Source: Propionibacteriaceae bacterium (GTDB lineage Bacteria > Actinomycetota > Actinomycetes > Propionibacteriales > Propionibacteriaceae). Taken from it: a stretch of DNA of 64,000 nt. The stretch lies in assembly GCA_017306015.1 (NCBI GenBank), contig JAFKJK010000007.1:614012-678011 (forward strand). Direction: 5' to 3'. Each line of letters begins with the position of its first letter. The stretch's first letter is position 1. Below the pieces are notes generated by a model. The model made no database searches, had not been told where the DNA came from, and saw only the letters and a program-made list of their open reading frames with translations. Position numbers and translations under genes: made by a program. Shown here in pieces: positions 9,118 to 17,643 of this stretch.

Positions 9118-9139
9118 GGGGTAGCCGATCGGCTACCCC
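9118..9139. promoter_or_regulatory. 22-bp perfect palindrome across the response-regulator stop codon
   Basis: Positions 9118-9128 are the exact reverse complement of 9129-9139 (half-site GGGGTAGCCGA, no spacer). The TAG stop of the response-regulator gene lies inside it. It could be a dimeric-regulator operator about 145 bp upstream of fixA or an RNA hairpin at the mRNA end. The role is inference. Confidence 0.45.
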
Positions 9140-9780
9140 ACGAGGCCGCGGCGGACGCCGAAGACGGCCACCTGCACCCGGTTGCGCAGGTGCAGCTTCG
9201 CCATGATGCTGCCCAGGTGCTTCTTCACCGTCGCCTCGCTGAGGAACAGCGTCCTGGCGATCTCCTCGTTCGACAGGCCTTCCACGAGCAGGCCGAGGAC
9301 GTCGCGTTCCCGCCGACTGAGCGGCTGTGAACCCTCCGATGCCGCCTGGGCGGGCCGGGCGAACTCGGCGAGGACCTTCGCGGCCGTCGACGACGACATC
9401 GCTGCTTCCCCGCGCATCAGCCCGAGCAACGCCTGGTGCAGCCGTTCGGCCGACTCGTTCTTGCTCAGGTAGCCGTGGGCGCCGCTGCGGAGCGCCTCGT
9501 ACACGTCCTCGCCGAGGTCGGAGACGGTGAGCATCGCGACCCGCACGGCCGGGTCGGCCGCCGTGATCCGGCGGGTCGCCTCGACGCCGCCGATGCCCTC
9601 CATCCGGACGTCCATGAGCACCAGGTCCGGCCTCAGCACGGACGCCAGCCGCACCGCTTCGGCACCGTCCGAAGCCGAACCGGCGACCGCGAATCCCTCC
9701 CAGCGGCCGAGCAGAGCGATCAAGCCGTCCCGGAACAGGGCGTGGTCGTCGACGACGAGGACGCGGACCACGTCGCTCAT
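9133..9780 (-). CDS. NarL/FixJ family response regulator
   Basis: 215 residues. Receiver domain 1-120 has the acidic pair VVDDH, phospho-acceptor Asp57 (VLMDVRM), the switch Thr in LTVSD and the late Lys in YLSKNE. A LuxR-type HTH follows at about 150-212 (LSRRERDVLGLLVEGLSNEE). ATG 9780 overlaps the kinase stop as ATGA, so the pair is co-translated. It precedes fixA in the same direction, so control of the fix cluster is the simplest idea. Direct evidence is only the adjacency and the palindrome at its stop codon. Confidence 0.93.
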   Translation of the reverse strand: MSDVVRVLVVDDHALFRDGLIALLGRWEGFAVAGSASDGAEAVRLASVLRPDLVLMDVRMEGIGGVEATRRITAADPAVRVAMLTVSDLGEDVYEALRSGAHGYLSKNESAERLHQALLGLMRGEAAMSSSTAAKVLAEFARPAQAASEGSQPLSRRERDVLGLLVEGLSNEEIARTLFLSEATVKKHLGSIMAKLHLRNRVQVAVFGVRRGLVG

Positions 9781-10958
9781 GGCACCGGGACCTGAACGGG
9801 GACGGCGCCGAGATCGATCGCGCGCAACGGCACCTCCGCGACCAGTACCGTGCCGCCTTCGGCGCCGGTCACGAACCGGAGACTGCCGTCCAGCTGGTGG
9901 ATGCGCTCGGTCATGATCTTGATCCCGAGGCGGGAGTCGGCGACGGTCTCGGGATCGAAGCCGACCCCATCGTCCTCCACCTCGAGCCGCACGCGGGTCG
10001 CGGACGACCGCAGCCGGACCTTGACCCGGGTGGCCCGGGCGTGGAGTTGCACGTTGGCGAGGGCTTCGCGCAGCACCCGTACCAGCTGGGCGTGGATGGT
10101 GAGTGGGACGCACTCCTCGCATCCGTCCCTGTCGAACGTCACCGGCATCCCGGACGCCTGCGAGAACTGGTCCAGCAGATCGCAGAACTGGTCGACGACG
10201 CCGCCGTCCAGGACGGCGGCATCGGCGCGCAGCCCCAGCATCTGGTGCCGCAGCGACCGCTTGAGCGTCTCGACCATCTGCTCCAGGCCCGTGACATCGT
10301 CTGCCAGCCGGTCCAGGTCGCCGTCGGCGACGTCCAGCCGGGCAAGCCCCACGTGCAGGCCCAGGGCCGCGACCTGTTGGGAGAGGTCGACGTGGAGCTC
10401 GTCGCTCAGCCGACGCCGCTCCTCCAGTGTCCCCAGCTCACGCTCGCGGCTGATCAACTGCCAGCGGCACACCGTGGCGCCCAGGATCCGTCCAGCCGCG
10501 GCGAGGAAGTCGCGCTGCTCGTCGGTCATCGTGTACGGCCCGTCGAAGCAGAGCAGGACGGCACCCAGATGACGGCCGTCGGCGTGCAGCGACGCCACGA
10601 TGCCGGACTCACCGAACCAGGCCTTGAAGTCGTCCGGCAGCAGTGCCCAGGCCTCGTCGTCCAGGTGGTCGGCCGCGGAGACGGGCCAGTCCTCCGGGTT
10701 CACCCACGGCGCCCGGATGTGCTCGTGGGCCGGCATGCTCGCGAACGACTCGCCCAGGGTGGCACGCTGCTCCTCGTCGCCGACCAGGATCAGCCGTTCG
10801 CCGGTCGCATTGAGCAGATAGCACGGTGCGAATCGGGCGCCCATCACCTCGCGGACGATCTCGACAGCGTCCACGAAGGAATCGCCGCCCTCCGGCGACC
10901 AGGCCAACGCATCGTTGATGCGCACCAGCTGTGCCAGGTAGGAACGTCCGCTGCCCAC
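9777..10958 (-). CDS. GAF-domain sensor histidine kinase (HisKA_3 type)
   Basis: About 393 residues. A GAF-like sensor occupies roughly 25-165 (ARFAPCYLLNATGERLILVG; ESGIVASLHADGRHLGAVLLCF). The dimerisation/phospho-acceptor block EERRRLSDELHVDLSQQ carries His189. The ATPase domain has REALANVQLHARA (N box) and DDGVGFDP (G1 box). No transmembrane helix is seen, so the signal is probably cytoplasmic. The start is uncertain: GTG 10958 gives a compact N-terminus but lacks a clear ribosome site, and 25 further upstream codons look non-coding. A GAF sensor could hold haem, flavin or another ligand; Cys46 and Cys164 are candidates only. Confidence 0.88.
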   Translation of the reverse strand: MGSGRSYLAQLVRINDALAWSPEGGDSFVDAVEIVREVMGARFAPCYLLNATGERLILVGDEEQRATLGESFASMPAHEHIRAPWVNPEDWPVSAADHLDDEAWALLPDDFKAWFGESGIVASLHADGRHLGAVLLCFDGPYTMTDEQRDFLAAAGRILGATVCRWQLISRERELGTLEERRRLSDELHVDLSQQVAALGLHVGLARLDVADGDLDRLADDVTGLEQMVETLKRSLRHQMLGLRADAAVLDGGVVDQFCDLLDQFSQASGMPVTFDRDGCEECVPLTIHAQLVRVLREALANVQLHARATRVKVRLRSSATRVRLEVEDDGVGFDPETVADSRLGIKIMTERIHQLDGSLRFVTGAEGGTVLVAEVPLRAIDLGAVPVQVPVP

Positions 10959-11353
10959 GCGCCCAGAGTAGCGCCGCCCCCGGGGCGCGGGCTGGGAACG
11001 CTGATCGGGCTGCCCCCACTGGCCGGCGCACACCGGAGCGCTCCGGGGTGAAAGGACTGTACTAAAAGCTGGATGAATTGAGGAGTATCAATGGATGGCA
11101 ATACCCCCCGCAGTAGCCGGAGTGCGTGCTCCACGGACAGCACGAAGGGGCCCCATTAGTTGATGAATTGCGCGGTTTCGGAAGCGGTCCGAAGCCGCTT
11201 GACGTCGGGGATCCCGTCGAAGTAGGGTTCACGCACTGGTTTGGTGAACTTGGCTCTGACAACGGATATAGGGATTATTCGAGCATCAAATGCGATGCGT
11301 CGTGAGCTTTGTCCGCCGTTTATTGCTCATCGGATTTCAAGGAGCGCGCGAAG
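10959..11353. other. 395-bp gene-free region between kinase and GH3 gene
   Basis: Clearly less GC-rich than its surroundings, especially 11060-11340, which contains A/T-rich words such as ACTAAAAGC and GGATTATTCGAGC. It holds the candidate promoter/operator of the GH3 gene (separate entry) and the GH3 ribosome site AAGGAG at 11339-11344. Short open frames here (for example 66 codons antisense at 11062-11262) have no recognisable protein features, so I do not call a gene. Confidence 0.6.
11182..11228 (+). promoter_or_regulatory. Candidate promoter with overlapping inverted repeat upstream of GH3
   Basis: TTGACG at 11199-11204 and TAGGGT at 11223-11228 are 18 bases apart. The -35 box is overlapped by the 19-bp inverted repeat AAGCGG-N7-CCGCTT (11182-11200), a layout expected for a sugar-responsive repressor. 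Transcription would start near 11235, leaving a leader of about 120 bases. Confidence 0.4.
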
Positions 11354-14300
11354 ATGCATGCCCACGGTGATCGAGTTCGACGGCAGGTCCGCAGAGTTTC
11401 TGCTGGCGCCGTTGTGTTCGGCCTCGTCTTCGGCGGATTGCAGGCGGTATTCGCGCCTGCAGCCGCCGCGGCCACCCTCCCCTATCAAGACAAGAGCCTG
11501 CCGGCGTCCGTGCGGGCTGCTGATCTGGTCTCGCGGATGACGCTTGCCGAGAAGTCCCAGCAGCTCAACGCCCAGACCCAGACCGCCGGCAGCGGAATCG
11601 CGCCGGCGATCCCGCGTCTGGGCGTCAAGGCGTACGGCTACTGGAACGAGGCGCTGCACGGCGTCGCCCGATCCGGGGCCGCCAACCTGAACCAGGGCGG
11701 AACCGCCACCGACTTCCCGACCGGCATCGCGCTGGCCTCCTCCTGGAACCGGGACCTGGTCCGCAGGGCCGCCGACACCGTCTCCACCGAGGCCCGGGCC
11801 TTCACCAACTTCGTCAACCCGGCCTACGCGGTGACGAACAAGGGCCTCACCTACTGGTCGCCGACGATCAACATGCTGCGCGACCCCCGCTGGGGCCGTG
11901 GCGAGGAGACCTACGGCGAGGATCCGTACCTCACCGGCCAGATCGGTGGCCAGTTCACCGACGGCATGCAGGGTGACCCGGCGAAGAACGGCGGCTACCT
12001 CAAGACCGTCGTGACCCCGAAGCACTACCTGGCGAACAACTCCGAGACCAACCGTCACATCGGCAGCGCCACCATCACCGAGGCCGAGGAGCGGGAGTAC
12101 TACACCCCGGCCTTCGCCACCCTGATCCGGGATCACGACGCGAAGTCGATCATGACCTCCTACAACCGGGTGAACGGTGTCCCGGTGTCGGTGTCGCGCC
12201 ACTACCTGGAGACTCTCGTCAAGCGGACGTGGGGCTTCACCGGCGTGGTCACCTCCGACTGTGACGCCATCCGTGACGCCTGGCACGACCAGATGCACGC
12301 CTACGGCGACCAGGAGGACGCCTGGGTTCCGGCGGGCATCACCCTCAACCAGCGCACCGGCGTCGCCTTCACCCTGAAGGCCGGCACCGACCTCGACTGC
12401 ATGGACGGCGACTACGGCAACTCGGCCAACGGCCTGGTCGCCTCGCTCGGTGAGGGCAACCTGACCGAGGCCGACATCGACGTCGCCCTCGTGCGGACGT
12501 TCACGATCCGCTTCCAGTTCGGCGAGTTCGACGACTTCTACGCCAACACCCCGTGGTCGGACCTGAACCTCAGCGAGAGCGTCGACACGCCGCAGCACCG
12601 GGCGCTGGCCGCCCAGGCGGCCGCCGAGGGCACCGTGCTGCTGAAGAACAACGGCATCCTGCCGCTGGCTAAGCCGACCAATTCCTCGAAGTACGTGATC
12701 GTCGGCCCGATGTCCCGGATCGTCGTCCACGGCGACTACTCGCCGACGAAGTCGTTCGAGCAGACCCTGAACGTGACCACGGCGATGACCCAGTACATCA
12801 AGTCGAAGGCGCCCAACGCCCAGGTCGAGTACATCCCGGTCCTCAGCGACAACCCGACCGACTGGACCCGCAAGAAGGGGTCGCTCGGTTCGGGCGGCAA
12901 GGTCGTCCGCTTCCTCGACGCCAGCGGCACCGAGCTGGGCGCGGTGACGACCCAGCAGGTCATCCGCTCCGGCCAGATCGACGGCTGGAAGGGCATCCAG
13001 CCCTGGAGCACCGGCTCCACCTCGCTCAGCTCGCTGGGCGCATGGGGCGGCTACTTCGGTGTCGACGCCGAGATTCCGGCCGGCACCACCCAGATCGCCG
13101 TCGCGCAGTCCACGCCGGTGCTGAACGGTTCGCAGTACCTCAACGCGGCCGGCAACCAGTGCTACAAGCCGGGCAACACCTTCCTGCCGGGTCACCTCAC
13201 GGTGAGCCTGAAGGATCGCTACAACGGCCAGGTCATCGGCACGGTGGACGCCGGCGAGGACCTGTGCGGCAGCACCCCGACCGCCACGACCAGCGAGGTC
13301 CAGAACAAGGTCAGGACCGTCACCACCAAGGTCGCCAACCGGATCGCGCAGCTCGCCGGCACCAAGCAGAAGCTGTACTTCGAGTGGGGCTCGAGCTTCT
13401 TCGACACCGACACCGCCAAGCTGGCGGCCACCGACACCAACTCCGACGGCGTCAACGACGCCGACGCGATCGCCGGGGCCGACGTGGTGCTGGCCTACGT
13501 CGGCACGCTGGCCATGCAGTCGGTCTGCCTGACCAACCCCAATGAGACGACCGAGAACTGCTCGGCCGGCGGCCTGACGGCTGCGTCCGACTCCTCCGAG
13601 GACGAGGACCGGGTCTCGCTCGACCTCTCCCGCGGCCAGGACAAGATGATCCAGCTGGTCTCGGGGCTCAACCCGAAGACCGTCGCCTGGATGCAGACGG
13701 TCGCGACGATGAACGTCGAGCCGTTCAAGGACAAGGTCGCCGGTCTGGTGTGGACCAGCTACAACGGCCAGGCCCAGGCACGCAACGTCGCCGCCACCCT
13801 GTTCGGCGAGGTCAACCCGTCCGGCCGCCTGCCGTACAGCAACTACTCCGACATCACCCAGTTGCCGGACACGAAGGACTACCAGATGACGCCGGATGGC
13901 TCCCATGCCGGCCGCACCTACCAGTACTTCACCAAGGACGTCACCTACCCGTTCGGCTATGGCCTGACCTACTCGAAGTTCGAGTACTCGAACCTGCGGC
14001 TGAACTCGGCGAACGTCGACGTCAACGGCGAGCTCAAGGCGACCGTGACGGTGAAGAACACCTCGGCACGCGACGGGCAGGAAGTCGTCCAGCTGTACGC
14101 GTCCAGCCCCAAGGCGAGCGATCCGCTGCGTCCCAACATCCAGCTGAAGGGCTTCGAGAAGGTCGCGGTCAAGGCCGGCGCGTCGAAGGACGTCACCATC
14201 ACGGTGAAGGCTTCGGATCTGTGGTTCTGGAACTCCGACGCCGATCGCAAGACCTTCGACCTGGGCACGTGGAAGCTCTACGTCGGGCCCAGCTCCGACA

Positions 14301-16078
14301 CGTCCACCGCGCTGACGACGACGTTCAAGCTCTCCGGCTATCTGGCCAAGGGCATCGACGTGGTGGCTGCGGTTCCGGACGGCGTCGTCCTCAACACCGA
14401 GGCGCCGAAGAACGTCATCCACGCCAACCTGTCCGCCACCCGCACCGACCAGTCGTTCTACGACCTGGCCAAGGTCGCGGTCAGCTACACCTCCTCCGAT
14501 CCGGAGGTGGCGGCGGTGGACGCCGGCGGCGCGGTCCGTCCGGTCGGTCAGGGACTGGCCACGATCACCGCTTCGGTGACCGCGGACGGCACCACCAAGT
14601 CGACGAGCTTCCCGGTCGTCGTCCGGACGGGCACCCTGGTGGACGGCTCCGTCACGCTGCACGGCACCATCCTGCAGACGCCTGACCAGGCCATCTCGGT
14701 GGCGCAGGCCGAAGAGGGCTTCCAGCTCGCCGCGACGGTGCTGCCGGCCGAGGCTGCTGACAGCCTCGCCTACCGCCTGGCCCTCGGCGAGGAGAACAGC
14801 GCGGACGCCGCCATCTCGGCGACCGGCCTGCTCACCGCCAGCAAGCCGGGACTGGTCCGCTACACCGTCGTCGCCAAGAGCGGCAGCACCGTGGTCGGCG
14901 TCCGTTCGGCCAGCGTGGTCGTCGGCGAGGCGGCCGTGCCGTCCATCGACAGCGCCGATCTCACGAACGCCGTCCGGGCGGTCGAGACGCTGCTCGGGGA
15001 CACCGACACCACGGTCTACACCGCCTCGTCGGTGGCCGCGGTGAAGACGGCGATCGCCGACGCCAAGGCCGTCCTGGCCAAGGCGGACGCGACCCAGGAG
15101 GAGCTGGACGCGGCCTTCGCCGCGTTGTACTCCGCCTACGCCAAGCTGACCCCGCTGGGCGACGTGAGCGTGCTGTCGGCGCCGATCGCCGCGGTTGCGC
15201 AGCTGGCGCCGTTGCAGGCGTCGTTCACCTCCGCGTCCTGGGCTGCGGTCACCGCCGCCCTGAACGCCGCGGTCGTCGCCAAGTCCTCGCCGAACACGGA
15301 CCTGTCGGTCGACGACATCAACCAGCTCGCGCTGGCCGTCACCAATGCCCTCGCCGACCTCAAGCCGGTCGATCCGGCGGCGGTGGCTGCCGAGGCGGCT
15401 GCCCGGGCCGAGCTGAACAGCCTGGTCACCGCGGCTCACGGGCACGTCGAGGCGAACTACACCGCCGAGTCGTGGAGCCGGCTGCAGACCGCCCTGGCGT
15501 CCGCCTCCGCGGCCACGACACCGAGCCAGGTGTCGGCGGCCAACTCGGCGCTGAAGGCGGCGCTGGCCGGGCTCCAGCCGGTTCCGCCGCAGGTTGACCA
15601 GTCGGCCATCATCAGGTCGATCGCCGAGCTGTCCAGCCTGTACACGACCTACTCCAAGCTGCCGTCGAAGTCGTACTCGGCAGCCAGCTGGGCCGCCATG
15701 GCCGCAGCGCTGGGAAAGGCCCAGGCGGTGCTCAGCGACCAGTCGGCGACACTCACCCAGGTGCGCGAGTCGGTCGTCGGGCTGACCTCGGCCCACGCGT
15801 CGCTGGTGAAGCCGCTCAAGGCCGGGACGGTGAAGGTGACCGGCACGGCGAAGGTCGGCAAGACCCTCAAGGTGGCCAAGGGATCGTGGACCTCGGGGAC
15901 GTCGTTCCGCTACCAGTGGTATGCCGGTGGCAAGGCGATCAACGGCGCGACGAAGGCGACGCTCAAGCTCGCCAAGGCGCAGAAGGGCAAGGCCGTCAAG
16001 GTGACCGTGACCGGCAGCAAGGCCGGCTACTCCACCGTGGCCAAGACTTCGAAGGCGACCAAGCCGGTGAAGAAGTAA
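11354..16078 (+). CDS. Secreted multidomain glycoside hydrolase family 3 (beta-xylosidase/glucosidase-like)
   Basis: 1574 residues. ATG 11354 has AAGGAG 9 bases upstream. A signal peptide (basic RRQVRR, hydrophobic core, cleavage near residue 40 in APAAAAAT) directs export. The GH3 catalytic part covers about 50-970: LPYQDK start, GVARSG, WSPTINMLRDPRWGRGEETY, nucleophile Asp302 in VVTSDCDAIRD, and an FN3-like module near 870-960. Then come a Big-type Ig module (about 1000-1060), four alpha-helical FIVAR-like repeats (about 1195-1460, each with a YTAESW/FTSASW motif) and a final Lys-rich module (about 1490-1574, GKTLKVAKGSW). No sortase signal is visible. It probably acts on xylo- or gluco-oligosaccharides at the cell surface; the linkage is unproven. 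Confidence 0.9.
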   Translation: MHAHGDRVRRQVRRVSAGAVVFGLVFGGLQAVFAPAAAAATLPYQDKSLPASVRAADLVSRMTLAEKSQQLNAQTQTAGSGIAPAIPRLGVKAYGYWNEALHGVARSGAANLNQGGTATDFPTGIALASSWNRDLVRRAADTVSTEARAFTNFVNPAYAVTNKGLTYWSPTINMLRDPRWGRGEETYGEDPYLTGQIGGQFTDGMQGDPAKNGGYLKTVVTPKHYLANNSETNRHIGSATITEAEEREYYTPAFATLIRDHDAKSIMTSYNRVNGVPVSVSRHYLETLVKRTWGFTGVVTSDCDAIRDAWHDQMHAYGDQEDAWVPAGITLNQRTGVAFTLKAGTDLDCMDGDYGNSANGLVASLGEGNLTEADIDVALVRTFTIRFQFGEFDDFYANTPWSDLNLSESVDTPQHRALAAQAAAEGTVLLKNNGILPLAKPTNSSKYVIVGPMSRIVVHGDYSPTKSFEQTLNVTTAMTQYIKSKAPNAQVEYIPVLSDNPTDWTRKKGSLGSGGKVVRFLDASGTELGAVTTQQVIRSGQIDGWKGIQPWSTGSTSLSSLGAWGGYFGVDAEIPAGTTQIAVAQSTPVLNGSQYLNAAGNQCYKPGNTFLPGHLTVSLKDRYNGQVIGTVDAGEDLCGSTPTATTSEVQNKVRTVTTKVANRIAQLAGTKQKLYFEWGSSFFDTDTAKLAATDTNSDGVNDADAIAGADVVLAYVGTLAMQSVCLTNPNETTENCSAGGLTAASDSSEDEDRVSLDLSRGQDKMIQLVSGLNPKTVAWMQTVATMNVEPFKDKVAGLVWTSYNGQAQARNVAATLFGEVNPSGRLPYSNYSDITQLPDTKDYQMTPDGSHAGRTYQYFTKDVTYPFGYGLTYSKFEYSNLRLNSANVDVNGELKATVTVKNTSARDGQEVVQLYASSPKASDPLRPNIQLKGFEKVAVKAGASKDVTITVKASDLWFWNSDADRKTFDLGTWKLYVGPSSDTSTALTTTFKLSGYLAKGIDVVAAVPDGVVLNTEAPKNVIHANLSATRTDQSFYDLAKVAVSYTSSDPEVAAVDAGGAVRPVGQGLATITASVTADGTTKSTSFPVVVRTGTLVDGSVTLHGTILQTPDQAISVAQAEEGFQLAATVLPAEAADSLAYRLALGEENSADAAISATGLLTASKPGLVRYTVVAKSGSTVVGVRSASVVVGEAAVPSIDSADLTNAVRAVETLLGDTDTTVYTASSVAAVKTAIADAKAVLAKADATQEELDAAFAALYSAYAKLTPLGDVSVLSAPIAAVAQLAPLQASFTSASWAAVTAALNAAVVAKSSPNTDLSVDDINQLALAVTNALADLKPVDPAAVAAEAAARAELNSLVTAAHGHVEANYTAESWSRLQTALASASAATTPSQVSAANSALKAALAGLQPVPPQVDQSAIIRSIAELSSLYTTYSKLPSKSYSAASWAAMAAALGKAQAVLSDQSATLTQVRESVVGLTSAHASLVKPLKAGTVKVTGTAKVGKTLKVAKGSWTSGTSFRYQWYAGGKAINGATKATLKLAKAQKGKAVKVTVTGSKAGYSTVAKTSKATKPVKK

Positions 16079-16100
16079 CGAACTCCCGCCAGAGTGGTTC

Positions 16101-16127
16101 TGGGGCGTCCGGATTCCGGGCGCCCCA
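16101..16127 (+). terminator. Hairpin terminator after the GH3 gene
   Basis: A strong stem (GGGGCGUCC with GGGCGCCCC, one G-U pair) and 7-base loop begin 23 bases after the stop codon, between GH3 and the FKBP lipoprotein gene. It is followed by AAAG, not a U-run, so it may act with Rho or as an mRNA stabiliser. Confidence 0.45.
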
Positions 16128-16165
16128 AAGCCGCGCACGGGGCATTGCACAGTGATTGGAATCTG

Positions 16166-17113
16166 ATGAGGCGAACCAAAGCCGCGATCGTCCTGGTCGC
16201 CGCGCTGACCGCACTGGTCGGCTGCACCACCCAGGGCGCCCCCACTCCGTCCCCGAGCGCGGACGCCGACGAGCTGGCGGTATCGAAGATCAAGTGGGAG
16301 GGCGGCCCGCAGGACCCGAAACTGGTGATGACGACCCCACTGCGGGTCAGCCAACCGACGCTCGGGGTCATCGAACCGGGTACCGGCGCCAGCATCAGCA
16401 TGGGACAGCTGGTGGCCTTCGACTCCCTGGTGGTCGACGGCGAGACCGGCGCCGTGGAGGCGTCCACCTTCACGACCGGCACTCCCAACCAGCTCATCCT
16501 GGCGCAGAGCACGGCCAACTCGACGATGCTCACCGCGCTGACCAGTTCCAAGGTCGGCGCCAGGTTCCTCTACGTCGTGCCGGCTCCCAGCAACGCCACA
16601 CCGAGCAGCGGCTCCACGCCGGGCACCGACGGCTCCCTGGCCACCACATCGAAGGTGATCGCGGTCTCGGTCCGTTCGGTCACCGACCTGCCGACCGTGG
16701 CGCAGGGAAAGGCAAGGCATCCCGGCAGCGACCTGCCGATCGTCACGATCGGGGCGGACGGGACGCCCAAGCTGACCGCACCCAAGGGCAAGCCGTCCAG
16801 CACGCTGACCAGCGGCGTGCTGATCGAGGGCTCCGGTCCCGCAGTGGGCGAAGGACAGACGATCGCTGCGAAGTACTACGGCTGGCTGTGGGACGGCACC
16901 GTCTTCGAGTCAGTCTGGGGTGACCAGCTTCCCGAGGTGGCCCGGCTCGACGAGGTCATCTCCGGCTGGAGCAGGTCGCTCGCCGGCAAGAAGGTCGGGA
17001 GCCGGGTGCTGATGGTCGTCCCGCCGGCGATGGCCTACGGGGGCGCCGGCCGGGACATGATCCCCGCGGACGCCACCCTCATCTTCCTGGTGGACATCCT
17101 CGGCGCGTACTGA
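16166..17113 (+). CDS. FKBP-type peptidyl-prolyl isomerase lipoprotein with a degenerate first domain
   Basis: 315 residues. Lipoprotein signal: MRRTKAAIVLVAALTALVGC, with the lipobox Cys at residue 20, so the mature protein is anchored outside the membrane. The C-terminal FKBP domain (about 215-315) has IAAKYYGWLWDGTVFESVW and the VLMVVPPAMAYGG loop and ends FLVDILGAY. The middle region (about 70-200) keeps FKBP spacing (a GxxVAFDSLVVD strand, VGARFLYVVPAP) but lacks the active-site aromatic set. It is probably a decayed FKBP module. A paralogue with two intact domains lies at 48509-49483. Likely a folding helper for secreted proteins such as the GH3 enzyme next door. Confidence 0.85.
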   Translation: MRRTKAAIVLVAALTALVGCTTQGAPTPSPSADADELAVSKIKWEGGPQDPKLVMTTPLRVSQPTLGVIEPGTGASISMGQLVAFDSLVVDGETGAVEASTFTTGTPNQLILAQSTANSTMLTALTSSKVGARFLYVVPAPSNATPSSGSTPGTDGSLATTSKVIAVSVRSVTDLPTVAQGKARHPGSDLPIVTIGADGTPKLTAPKGKPSSTLTSGVLIEGSGPAVGEGQTIAAKYYGWLWDGTVFESVWGDQLPEVARLDEVISGWSRSLAGKKVGSRVLMVVPPAMAYGGAGRDMIPADATLIFLVDILGAY

Positions 17114-17297
17114 GGGCCCGCACCGTCGCTTCGTGCCTCCGGCCGCGACGCGACGGCTACCAGCGTGCCCAGTCGGGAATCCCGTGCCCGCCGGTCGTGC
17201 GGCGTCGTCAGGGCTGCTTCGGCACGGCTCTGCCCGGGCCGCCCGCCAGCGGCTCCGGCACCGCCTCCCGGCACCTCACGTCCGCCAACAAAGCGAT

Positions 17298-17330
17298 GAC
17301 CCCTCGCCAGAACTGAGCTGACAAGGGGTC
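17298..17330 (-). terminator. Hairpin downstream of tRNA-Glu
   Basis: GACCCCT (minus strand) and its exact complement AGGGGTC are separated by 19 bases, starting 5 bases after the tRNA 3' end. A T-rich ATCGCTTTGTTGG follows. Probable end of the tRNA transcript. Confidence 0.4.
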
Positions 17331-17334
17331 TCAC

Positions 17335-17410
17335 TGGTAGCCCCGACGGGATTCGAACCCGCGCTACCGCCTTGAGAGGGCGGCGTGCTAGGCCGCTACA
17401 CAACGGGGCC
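17335..17410 (-). tRNA. tRNA-Glu (CTC)
   Basis: A 73-base cloverleaf plus encoded CCA (17335-17337). The acceptor GGCCCCG pairs with CGGGGCU (one G-U). The anticodon stem CCGCC/GGCGG encloses loop CTCTCAA with anticodon CTC, reading GAG. The T arm has GGTTCGAATCC. The body without CCA is 17338-17410. Confidence 0.97.
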
Positions 17411-17479
17411 CTAGCTTCGTGCGAATCGCACGAGAACGAACTGTACCTGAAGCCTTCCAGCTGCGGCGAGTTCGCTGCG

Positions 17480-17551
17480 CTGGGGTACTAGGACTCGAAC
17501 CTAGACTGACGGAACCAGAATCCGGCGGGCTGCCAATTACCCCATACCCCA
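17480..17551 (-). tRNA. tRNA-Gln (CTG)
   Basis: A 72-base cloverleaf. The acceptor TGGGGTA pairs with TACCCCA, discriminator G is at 17480, and CCA is not encoded. The anticodon loop TTCTGGT holds CTG, reading CAG. The T loop is GTTCGAGTC. It lies 69 bases upstream of tRNA-Glu on the same strand, so the two are probably one transcript. Confidence 0.97.
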
Positions 17552-17643
17552 TCGTCCATGGGTGACGCGGTTCGGCCGGGTCACGGTCGAGGTGTCCACT
17601 CACAGACTTGCCGACCCGGTGGGGCCGGCAAGGGAAAACCTTA

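Noticed and set aside
11062..11262. A 66-codon antisense frame upstream of GH3
   Set aside because: Ser/Pro-rich, no ribosome site, no motif; it lies over the likely promoter and operator.
11327..16720. A 1,797-codon open frame antisense to the GH3 gene
   Set aside because: The GH3 frame carries a signal peptide, ribosome site and full catalytic motifs. The antisense frame is a codon-position artefact rich in Gly/Arg/Val.
17335..17551. tRNA genes considered as integration (att) sites
   Set aside because: No partial duplicate of either tRNA 3' end was noticed in the flanks, and adjacent genes are ordinary chromosomal ones.
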